From CAYGZA01 sp964354135 (GTDB lineage Bacteria; Planctomycetota; Planctomycetia; Pirellulales; Thermoguttaceae): 28,124 bases of DNA. Shown here one piece after another: positions 22,302 through 28,124 of the stretch (position 1 is the stretch's first letter; each line of letters opens with the position of its first letter). The position numbers and the translations under genes were made by a program. The notes under the pieces were generated by a model, which saw nothing but the letters and a program-made list of their open reading frames with translations, did no database searches and had not been told where the DNA came from. The stretch spans positions 1 through 28,124 of the forward strand of contig CAYGZA010000047.1 in the NCBI GenBank assembly GCA_964354135.1, read 5' to 3'.

Positions 22302-24098
22302 TCAGACCGCCGCCTCCGCGAGCATGGGATCGATGACTTCGCGCAGGGCTGCGAGGCCGTATACGAAGCGATGGCGCGTCTCTTCGACGAACTGCCCGGC
22401 AAGACGCCGGTAGTATTCGATGCCGTCCAGTAGGTTCTCCTTGAACTGGCAGAGATACTTGAACGTGTACGACGAGAGGTCCAACGCCGATTTCTCGATC
22501 TCCTTGCGGAGAAAGTCGACGTACAGGGCAAGCTCGCGGACGAACATGTGCGGGCGGTTCGGGTTGGTCAGCAGCGAGGTGCGCCCGTAGATGTGGCCGA
22601 CCATCTCCTCCAGCGTGGCGATCTTGGAGAAGTTCACGATATTGGGGCCGCAGCAGATGGCGGGGGTGGCGCGGGGATCGAGCCCGTTCTTCAGGGCCAC
22701 GCCGCCGCCCAGGTCGTGGCAGATGCACGACTTGGCGAGCACCGACTCGCGCACCGCGTCGAGCTGCTCCGGCGAAAGGTCTTCTTCGGCCAGGTGCGCG
22801 AGCTTGCGGCGCTGATAGTCGCGAGAGGCCGTACAGATCGGCATGTTCGTGAATTCCATGTTGAACAGCTTCACGTAGCCCTTGGGGCAGGCGCTCCCCG
22901 GCTTCCCTTCCCGGATGCGCTTCCGCCGCGCTTCTTCGCTGGCCGAGTTGCGGAGGTTCCAGAAGGGGAGACCGAACGGCGAGGCGTCGCTGAGGTAGAC
23001 CTCGTCTTCGGTGGCCTCGGCCAGCTTTCGGAGATGTTCTTCGTCGACGTTGGTCACCTCGGGCACCAGCAGAAACGGCGTGGCCCAGCCGGTGCCGTCC
23101 ACGCCGTAGTAGTCCATCAGGAACGCCGCTTCCTCCGCGGTGCCGATCCCGCCCTGGGCCGTGATCCGCACTTCGTAAGGCTCCTCGGGCACGGGCCGGC
23201 CTCGCGCGGCCAGGGCCTGCCCGTACACCGCGTGCAGTTGCGAGGCCAGCTCCTCCCGCTTCTCATTGAACTCCTCCAGAACGGGCCCCATCAGGATTCC
23301 CGGGGTGGCAAAAGCGTGGCCGCCGCAGTTGAGGCCCGATTCGACGCGGTATTCCGACACCCACAGCCCCCGCTTCGCCAGAAACTTCCCCTGAACCGCA
23401 GCCGAATGGTAGTCGGTGACCTTCAGCACGATCTTCTTGCGCAGCACGCCGCTTTCGTCGGGCAGGAAGTCGGGGAACTGGCCCGCGTACGAGTACAGGC
23501 GCGGGTTCATGCCCGCGGAGAAGACGATCGACGAGCGCAGGGTGCTGTTCGCGTAGCCGCGCAGGGCCGCCGAGGCGTCGCTGTATTCCGGCGGAAGCTT
23601 CCGGCCGTCGCGGTAGGCGTCGCGGTCGCCCTTGGACATGATGTTCACGTCGATGCCCCCCGGCACGGCGAGCCGGCGGAGCCGCTCCTGCATCCGCACC
23701 CGCCGCCCGGGATCGGAGCTCGCCAGCATCTCGCCGTAGGCGTCGGCCAGCGGCGAGGCCGGCAACATCTCGTAGTAGCGCGTGATCTCGCTGCCGGGCT
23801 CGAAGGCCGATCGCTGCAGCTCGTCCACCTGGCGATCGACCAGACGGTCCAAGAGATTCAGGTACGCCGTGATCCGCAGGGCGCGGGCATCCTCGTGCTT
23901 CTGGCTGATTTCCTCGTAGGGCTCTCCCTGCCTGGAGCAGTGGAGTTTTCGCATCTGCTCGATGAGAACGTCGTCCACCAGGGAAAGCGTCGAGGTGATT
24001 CCGTATTTCGCAACCCGCAATGCGGTGTCGATCGCGAATCCCGTCCCCATGACGGGGATGTGGAAGGTGTGCACACGCCCGAAGGCCGCACCAGCCAT
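22302..24098 (-). CDS. Nitronate monooxygenase/FabK-like TIM-barrel protein with Cys-rich C-terminal part
   Basis: A 598-residue protein, longer than ordinary nitronate monooxygenases (about 320-380). Similar points are the start HTFHIPVMGTGFAIDTALRVAKYGITS, the ESGLNCGGHAFATPG segment (GGH, where the family has its flavin/substrate motif) and VRITAQGGIGTAEEAAFLMDYYGVDGTGWATPFLL (QGGIG at 315-319), the phosphate-binding end of an FMN barrel. An insertion of about 150 helical residues follows the N-terminus. The C-terminal third has Cys at 404, 422, 458, 460, 482 and 483 (CPKG, PICTAS, CICHDLGGG, CCGPNI), which could hold an iron-sulfur cluster. ATG 24098 is chosen since homology-like sequence begins there; the frame is open to 24173. 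Flavin binding and cluster are inference. Confidence 0.6.
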   Translation of the reverse strand: MAGAAFGRVHTFHIPVMGTGFAIDTALRVAKYGITSTLSLVDDVLIEQMRKLHCSRQGEPYEEISQKHEDARALRITAYLNLLDRLVDRQVDELQRSAFEPGSEITRYYEMLPASPLADAYGEMLASSDPGRRVRMQERLRRLAVPGGIDVNIMSKGDRDAYRDGRKLPPEYSDASAALRGYANSTLRSSIVFSAGMNPRLYSYAGQFPDFLPDESGVLRKKIVLKVTDYHSAAVQGKFLAKRGLWVSEYRVESGLNCGGHAFATPGILMGPVLEEFNEKREELASQLHAVYGQALAARGRPVPEEPYEVRITAQGGIGTAEEAAFLMDYYGVDGTGWATPFLLVPEVTNVDEEHLRKLAEATEDEVYLSDASPFGLPFWNLRNSASEEARRKRIREGKPGSACPKGYVKLFNMEFTNMPICTASRDYQRRKLAHLAEEDLSPEQLDAVRESVLAKSCICHDLGGGVALKNGLDPRATPAICCGPNIVNFSKIATLEEMVGHIYGRTSLLTNPNRPHMFVRELALYVDFLRKEIEKSALDLSSYTFKYLCQFKENLLDGIEYYRRLAGQFVEETRHRFVYGLAALREVIDPMLAEAAV

Positions 24099-24190
24099 AT
24101 TCCATCCGTTCTGTTCTAGGCGGCAACAGTGCTGGAGCGAACTCCGCGCGATCCGGGCGCCGCAGTGCAACAAGAGAATACGAGGCGGGC

Positions 24191-24219
24191 ATTATATCCG
24201 CCGTCCACCGCAATGTCAT
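24191..24219 (-). promoter_or_regulatory. Sigma70-type promoter of the TIM-barrel gene
   Basis: Minus strand ATGACA (24219-24214), 17-nt spacer, perfect TATAAT (24196-24191). The leader to ATG 24098 would be about 85 nt. Confidence 0.65.
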
Positions 24220-24535
24220 GCCCAAACCGTGGGAATGTCTGTCTCGAGCGGGAGAGGGACGCGGCCTGGGAATCCTTCGTCTCGTTGGAGAGTATCGGCA
24301 TGAGGGTCGGAGCGGTCGCCGGGCGCGGGGCACCTCCACGGGACGATCGGAGTGCCCCAGCGGCTTCGCAGCGACGATCCGCCGCGTCGAGGGCTCGCCG
24401 GCTTCGAACGGCACGGCCCTCGATTCTGTGGTACCGGCCGCCCAACAGTTCGCGGCGCAACTGCTTGCCGACGCACAGGTTAACGCAAAATGGACGTCGC
24501 GCCGCCTTCCCCTTCTAATTCCACACCGGGGCTGG
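24220..24535. other. Gene-free stretch
   Basis: Between the promoter of the TIM-barrel gene and the start region of the cold-shock gene I see no coding pattern, RNA gene or repeat. The open frames here overlap on both strands and look like chance frames of GC-rich DNA. Confidence 0.4.
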
Positions 24536-24541
24536 TACAAT
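24513..24541 (+). promoter_or_regulatory. Candidate promoter of cold-shock gene
   Basis: TTCTAA (24513-24518, weak), 17 nt, TACAAT (24536-24541, good) preceded by GG. It would give a leader of about 220 nt, unusually long but common for cold-shock genes. Confidence 0.45.
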
Positions 24542-24689
24542 ACTTCTCATAACGGGTGGCGAGAAAGCAAGATGTGAGTCCCCGACTCTTTGCGAGTGCT
24601 CTGCTTCCGGTTAGACTGCTGTTGTCGCGGTGACCTTGCGACGGTACCGCCGATTGCGGTTGCTTTCTCCCCCCGACGTTTGGCCGACG

Positions 24690-24755
24690 CCTTCCGTTAC
24701 AGGAAGGGGCTGTGCGTGAAGGCCGATGGCCTGTGTGCGTTTCACGTTTTCTGTT
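24690..24755 (+). promoter_or_regulatory. Structured leader (two hairpins) before cold-shock gene
   Basis: Hairpin 1: CCTTCC (24690-24695), loop GTTACA, GGAAGG (24702-24707). Hairpin 2: CGTGAAGGCC (24715-24724) pairs with GGCC (24728-24731) and, after a bulge, TTCACG (24741-24746), directly followed by TTTTCTGTT. The ribosome-binding site GGAG is at 24757-24760. Hairpin 2 with its T-run could work as an attenuator or temperature-dependent element. Confidence 0.45.
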
Positions 24756-24768
24756 AGGAGTGGCGGAC

Positions 24769-24966
24769 ATGCCGCAAGGTACCATCAAGAAGCTGGTTGC
24801 CGACAAAGGGTTCGGGTTCATCCACGGAGAGCAGGGCGACCTGTTCTTCCATCACACCGCCCTGGAAGGGACTTCGATCGAAGCCCTCCGGGTCGGGCAG
24901 CGGGTAGAATACGCCGAAGGCCGCGGCCCCAAAGGGCCCCGCGCCGAGAACGTTAAGCCCGTCTGA
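24769..24966 (+). CDS. Cold-shock domain protein
   Basis: A 65-residue single cold-shock domain protein that binds single-stranded RNA or DNA and melts RNA structure. The RNP-1 motif reads DKGFGFIHG and RNP-2 reads DLFFHHTAL, both with the aromatic residues that stack on bases. The rest (EALRVGQRVEYAEGRGPKGPRAENVKPV) is standard. ATG 24769 has GGAG 8 nt upstream and gives the usual start MPQGTIKKLV; an open frame from 24712 adds a tail that no family member has. A long structured leader precedes it, and a strong terminator follows at 25001-25030, so it is a single-gene unit. Confidence 0.95.
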   Translation: MPQGTIKKLVADKGFGFIHGEQGDLFFHHTALEGTSIEALRVGQRVEYAEGRGPKGPRAENVKPV

Positions 24967-25000
24967 GTGGTGACGAGTCGCAAAGTCGACTAGAGCTTGG

Positions 25001-25030
25001 CCCCCGGAACACTTGCTCCGGGGGCGTTTT
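25001..25030 (+). terminator. Intrinsic terminator of cold-shock gene
   Basis: CCCCCGGA (25001-25008), 8-nt loop, TCCGGGGG (25017-25024), then CGTTTTG. A perfect 8-bp GC-rich stem with a short T-run, 35 nt behind the stop codon. Confidence 0.85.
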
Positions 25031-25092
25031 GTTGCGCGCGTCGCGCATGATGGAAGGAGGATTGGTGTCGCCGCGGCGGGAAGGGAAGCCGC

Positions 25093-25287
25093 TCACGACT
25101 GGCCGGACTCTTCGGCCGCGGCAGATTCGACGCGCGGAAGGTCTTTGATTTCCTCGCGGACGACCTGGAAGTGCCGCGGGGCCTCGATTCCAATCCGCAC
25201 CGTGTTCTGACAGACCCGAACCACGGTGATCTGGATGTCCTGTCCGATCAGGATCTTCTCCCCGACCTTTCGCGAAAGAACCAACAT
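25093..25287 (-). CDS. csrA: Carbon storage regulator CsrA
   Basis: CsrA is a small dimeric RNA-binding protein that blocks or changes translation by binding GGA motifs near ribosome-binding sites; in many flagellated bacteria it controls flagellin and is held by FliW. The 64-residue protein reads MLVLSRKVGEKILIGQDIQITVVRVCQNTVRIGIEAPRHFQVVREEI, with the conserved IGIEAPR whose Arg contacts RNA. ATG 25287 lies behind GGAGG at proper distance; a second ATG 6 nt upstream overlaps that site, so it is not preferred. The open frame to 25578 is not supported by homology. The gene stands alone, about 13 kb from the flagellar locus. No fliW is in this window. The last 12 residues are a family-atypical acidic tail. 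Confidence 0.95.
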   Translation of the reverse strand: MLVLSRKVGEKILIGQDIQITVVRVCQNTVRIGIEAPRHFQVVREEIKDLPRVESAAAEESGQS

Positions 25288-25723
25288 AGTCATCCTCCTG
25301 ATCGGGGAGAGTCCCTCCAGGGTGGCAAGCGATGCCTCACGATCGCTGGCCGACACTATCCCAATGATAGCAGCAAAGATAGCAGTGCAAGCGCGGGTTT
25401 GCAAGGGGGGGAGCCCCTTGCGGCGTGTGGAAGTCGTTTCCGAGGCGGTGCTTGTGTGCAGGACCGAGCGAGCGTTCCCCGCAGCTTCGGTCGTTTTCCA
25501 TGGTTGGGGACGCGCTGGGCCGGGAGCCGCACCGCTCGGAGCTGCGGCGGGTCGTCGACGCGAAGGCATGCTGGGCAAACTGCGACCGGGGCCTCGCCAA
25601 AAGGTCCTGCACGGGGCCCCCTAGACCTGCCCACAGCCTCCTGCCATCGGCCGCGCGCGTGCCGTCTGCACCCCGAACGACGCAGCCACGCGGCTCGGTC
25701 CGGGATCACGGGATCACTTTCGG
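25288..25723. other. Gene-free stretch upstream of csrA
   Basis: About 435 bases without a supported gene. Open frames exist on both strands but have no family features. A possible csrA -10 (TATCAT on the minus strand near 25360) has no well-spaced -35 box, so no promoter is called. Confidence 0.4.
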
Positions 25724-25752
25724 TTGACGCCCCGCCCGTGGTCCGGTATCCT
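25724..25752 (+). promoter_or_regulatory. Sigma70-type promoter of tRNA-Pro
   Basis: TTGACG (25724-25729), 17-nt spacer, TATCCT (25747-25752), preceded by GG. It lies about 170 nt before the tRNA; no other gene stands between. Confidence 0.5.
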
Positions 25753-25925
25753 ACATCACGTTGACCGACCGGTTTCGGTCAGTGGTCCCAAGTTCTCCGG
25801 TTCTGCACTGGGACGGAAAAGGGTCCAACCAGCATGAAAATAGGGCAAATAGAGAACGCGGGAAGACACGAAGCGACAGTGGTCAGATCGACAGAAATAT
25901 CATAGCAGAGACGAGTTTAGATACT

Positions 25926-26001
25926 CGGGGCGTAGCTCAGCCTGGCTTAGAGCGCTTGGTTCGGGACCAAGAGGTCGCAGGTTCGAATCCTGTCGCCCCG
26001 A
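25926..26001 (+). tRNA. tRNA-Pro (anticodon CGG)
   Basis: The acceptor arm CGGGGCG (25926-25932) pairs with CGCCCCG (25994-26000), followed by discriminator A. The D arm contains TAGCTCAGCCTGGCTTAGAG. The anticodon arm is CTTGG-TTCGGGA-CCAAG, giving anticodon CGG, which reads CCG (proline). The T arm holds the conserved GTTCGAAT. The 3' CCA is not encoded. An integrase-like remnant begins within about 10 nt downstream. Confidence 0.95.
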
Positions 26002-26009
26002 CTCGACGT

Positions 26010-26150
26010 CAGAGGCAAAGGCAGGCGTTTGTCCAGGTCAAGGAACGCCGCCACTATCTGGGGAAGCACGACGCCCCCAGGAATTACGGCAATTGCCGGC
26101 GTTTTCCCGCGGAACTGGTGGCCAAACTGGCCGAGCGCGCTGGGGTAGCG
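26010..26150 (+). pseudogene. Integrase/transposase N-terminal remnant
   Basis: In the frame beginning at 26001 the translation RQAFVQVKERRHYLGKHDAPRNYGNCRRFPAELVAKLAERAG resembles the start of planctomycete tyrosine-recombinase or integrase-like proteins, which usually contain a segment like GQAxVRxxGRxHYLGxxGSPES(R)xxYxRLIAEW. The frame has no proper start because it runs through the tRNA, and the similarity ends after about 45 residues. It is therefore a decayed fragment. A position directly behind a tRNA is typical for integrated elements. The family comparison is from memory and was not searched. Confidence 0.5.
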
Positions 26151-26226
26151 CGCGGTGGCTTCAAGCCCGGGCCCCCCCCTGACCATCGTCCAGCTTATCG
26201 TCCGCTGGGCCTGCGATGCGTGGCCG

Positions 26227-26763
26227 CTACCAGTCGTTGCCGCACAGGTGGATCAGGCCGTCGGGGAACGCCGTGACCCGGATGGGATGGAACATGGCGA
26301 TGTTCTTGTCCGGGATGGGGACCTCGCGGCCGTGCTCGACCCGGACCACTCGGCGCCGGCCCAGGTTCTGCCAGCCACAGGAGGCGTAGACCCTCTCCAG
26401 CGACGGCACGCAGAACAGCAGACCGCAATCGAGATCGCGGTGGGCGGCCTCCGTCATGGCCGCCCGCATCACCCCGGTCGAGAGGTGTTTCCCCCGGTAT
26501 TCCGGGAGCACGTATACGTTTTGCACGCCCGCCACGCGCAGCGGCGTGCCGCCCACGGCGACCGTCCGGCCGACTACGCCGACGTGGGCGATCACCAGGT
26601 CTTCGTCCTCGATGACCACGCTGTACTCCGGCGTGCTGCCGTGCCACGCCCGACTCCTGCTAAACACCGGCGCGTCCGGTGGGAAGCAGGTACACAAGCC
26701 CGCGCGGATCTTATCGTCCAGGCACGGCGGCATCTCCGTTTCATCGACCAGGGAGAGCTTCAT
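26227..26763 (-). CDS. GNAT-family acyltransferase
   Basis: A 178-residue protein of the GNAT fold, which transfers acetyl or longer acyl groups from CoA or acyl carrier protein. It reads MKLSLVDETEMPPCLDDKIRAGLCTCFPPDAPVFSRSRAWHGSTPEYSVVIEDEDLVIAHVGVVGRTVAVGGTPLRVAGVQNVYVLPEYRGKHLSTGVM; the VYVLPEYRGKHLS stretch is the pyrophosphate-binding motif A. The SRAWHGSTPEYSVV...AHVGVVGRTV pattern is reminiscent of NodA-type N-acyltransferases, but the substrate cannot be told. ATG 26763 is the best start by homology, though no ribosome-binding site is seen; the frame stays open to 27030. A -10-like TAGAAT lies about 95 nt upstream on the minus strand (26864-26859). Confidence 0.75.
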   Translation of the reverse strand: MKLSLVDETEMPPCLDDKIRAGLCTCFPPDAPVFSRSRAWHGSTPEYSVVIEDEDLVIAHVGVVGRTVAVGGTPLRVAGVQNVYVLPEYRGKHLSTGVMRAAMTEAAHRDLDCGLLFCVPSLERVYASCGWQNLGRRRVVRVEHGREVPIPDKNIAMFHPIRVTAFPDGLIHLCGNDW

Positions 26764-27176
26764 AGAGCTTGCAGGGCGCGCGGAACAAACGGACTGGCGA
26801 TGGGAAGCGAAGGCGTGACCAGTGCCACCGCCACCATCGCACTGCACGGGTGAGGCCGATTCTACCACGTCACGGGTGGTTTCACGCAACATCATTTGGC
26901 CGCGCTGCGTGCGGAACAACCGGGCAATGTGCGTCAACGGGGACGCGGTGGCCTCAACTCGTGTACCGAGACCTTGCGGGCCTCGTGTCCGGCGGCAAGA
27001 ATGGGCTCGTGAAGCCCGAACGCGATCCATCGGAAGAATCGCTCCGCTCCAACGGCTACGGACTGCGGAGTCGCCTAGCGTTGTTGAAGTGCGCGGAGGT
27101 GGTCCGGAAAGTCCTTGCGCCGAAGTGAGATCGGCGACTCGGGCGGCGGGCGGATGAAGCGACCGGGGAGATTGTC
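26764..27176. other. Intergenic region, no supported gene
   Basis: About 410 bases between the GNAT gene and the metallo-hydrolase-like gene. I looked for the missing N-terminal half of the latter (an HxHxDH metal motif) in the three plus-strand frames and did not find it. Only a minus-strand -10-like element (26859-26864) for the GNAT gene is noted. Confidence 0.4.
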
Positions 27177-27761
27177 ATGAAGACGACGAGAACCGATGGG
27201 GCAGTCCGGACGAGCACCGGCGGAACAGTCCGTTGGTCGCGCGGGGACCGGATCGCGGCGCCACTGTGGATCGTGCTCTTGGCGTGGACCTGCGTTGCCC
27301 GGGGAGGGGATCGCGTCATCGCGCCGCCCCGGCCCACGTGGATGATTCCCGCCTTGAGCCACTACGGCATTTGGGTCCCGTGCGCGATCGACCAGCCTTT
27401 GCCCCTGGCGCGGCCCGGCGATACGGCCCGCTTCACGCTCGACGGCATCGACGTCCAGGCGATCTCCGCCCCCGGCCACAGTTTCGACTCGGTGGTCTAC
27501 GTGATGGATCTGGCCGGCAAGCGCGTGATCTTCACCGGGGACATCGGCTTCCACGGGTCGGGCCACATCCTCGACCGCTGCTGGAACGACGTGCCGAAAG
27601 CCCGCACCGTGATGCGGATCATGCGCGAGCAGGTCTTGCCGCTTCGGCCCGACATCATGATCGGCGGACATCACGCGGATCGCAACCCGGTCGAGTATTG
27701 GCAGAACATCCTCCGGGCCAGCGACGAGGCCATGCACAGGGCGGAGGCCAAGGGACGGTAG
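27177..27761 (+). pseudogene. Metallo-beta-lactamase-fold protein, N-terminal half missing
   Basis: The frame has 194 residues from ATG 27177, with GGGGAG upstream. Residues about 54-185 match the C-terminal half of metallo-beta-lactamase-fold hydrolases: GIWVPCAIDQPL, SAPGHSFDSVVYVMD with H101, KRVIFTGDIGFHGSG with D122, and DIMIGGHH with H165/H166. The HxHxDH motif that supplies the first zinc ligands is absent; instead residues 1-50 are a basic stretch and a hydrophobic segment (APLWIVLLAWTCV). No matching sequence was found upstream. Family members are normally 250-350 residues. It is most likely a truncated gene whose 5' part was replaced, although a translated short protein is possible. 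Confidence 0.65.
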
Positions 27762-27790
27762 CCTGGCATGGGGTTGCGTCGGGGTGGTAT

Positions 27791-27845
27791 GGCGTGGCGA
27801 GCGTCGCCATGCCGACAGCAGGACGCGCCCCTCGCTTCGCGAGGG
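27791..27845. repeat. Two adjacent REP-like hairpins
   Basis: Hairpin 1: GGCGTGGCGA (27791-27800), GCG, TCGCCATGCC (27804-27813), paired but for one G-T position. Hairpin 2: CCCTCGC (27829-27835), TTC, GCGAGGG (27839-27845), perfect. They lie 30 nt behind the metallo-hydrolase-like gene. There is no T-run, so they resemble intergenic REP elements more than terminators. Confidence 0.6.
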
Positions 27846-27973
27846 CGTGTCACAACCCCGTCTAAGCGAGGGAACAAGAAGGCCTCGGACCGGCTGGGGG
27901 AATCTCCACGGGGATGGCCTCGCAACTTCTTGTGACACAAGCACTTGCGACACGGGCTTTCTCGCCGCTGAGG

Positions 27974-28002
27974 TTGTGGACCCGAGCCGAATCCGGTATA
28001 CT
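27974..28002 (+). promoter_or_regulatory. Sigma70-type promoter of gene leaving right edge
   Basis: TTGTGG (27974-27979), 17-nt spacer, TATACT (27997-28002), preceded by GG. It would start transcription near 28009. Confidence 0.55.
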
Positions 28003-28104
28003 CCACAGTCTAGGTTTGGCCCGTTTCCGCAGACCGCCGGCCGGCATCCCAGGAAGGTTGTCGGCGACCAACCGAGAGTTCCACCTGCGAAAGGATTTGT
28101 CCCG

Positions 28105-28124
28105 TTGTCCACGGATTCCAATCT
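28105..28124 (+). CDS. Possible start of a gene running off the window
   Basis: TTG 28105 begins a frame reading M-S-T-D-S-N to the edge. AAGGA lies at 28091-28095, 9 nt upstream, and a promoter stands about 100 nt before it. Only six codons are visible, so nothing can be said of the product, and the start is a guess. Confidence 0.3.

Noticed and set aside
25093..25578. 161-residue version of CsrA
   Set aside because: CsrA is about 60-65 residues; the strong ribosome-binding site lies directly before ATG 25287.
25761..26276. 171-residue protein across the tRNA gene
   Set aside because: The frame runs through a well-formed tRNA; only the short integrase-like part downstream has any resemblance to a protein family.

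Overview
The window is high-GC bacterial DNA that reads like a planctomycete chromosome. The signs are membrane-anchored TPR proteins, GxxExxY genes bounded by small repeats, a rhomboid protease starting MGIYDRDYYR, a fused OB/HD-domain protein and a GH62-like secreted glycosidase. This taxonomic call is inference from gene content; no rRNA is present.

Positions 1-12433 hold a flagellar locus read entirely on the minus strand. A sigma70-type promoter (12404-12433) precedes a membrane-anchored TPR protein, a FlgN-like chaperone, a soluble NtrB-type histidine kinase and a sigma54-dependent response regulator. A textbook sigma54 promoter (6167-6184) then precedes flgB, flgC, fliE, fliF, fliG, fliH and the 5' two-thirds of fliI, which runs off the left edge. 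This suggests a two-step cascade in which the early operon makes the activator that fires the basal-body/export operon. Most junctions are tight (overlaps or 3-22 nt). Four junctions are instead filled with repeats: two hold GxxExxY genes (one intact, one truncated) between inverted copies of a purine-rich 8-nt periodic repeat, and two hold arrays of degenerate 7-bp repeats.

Positions 12576-18130 are housekeeping and mixed genes. They include an esterase-fold protein with Asp in place of the nucleophilic Ser, a malate dehydrogenase started at TTG, an exported TPR protein, a XerC/D tyrosine recombinase and a YhaM-like OB+HD exoribonuclease.

Positions 18222-24098 hold a secreted GH62-like arabinofuranosidase homologue, a membrane-anchored SGNH hydrolase, a rhomboid protease, a zinc-ribbon membrane protein and a 598-residue protein resembling nitronate monooxygenase with a Cys-rich C-terminal part.

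Positions 24500-28124 hold a cold-shock protein with a structured leader and a clear terminator, csrA, tRNA-Pro(CGG) with an integrase-like remnant directly behind it, a GNAT acyltransferase, a metallo-beta-lactamase-fold gene lacking its N-terminal metal site, REP-like hairpins and the promoter and probable first codons of a gene leaving the right edge. csrA may act on the flagellar genes, but nothing here proves it.
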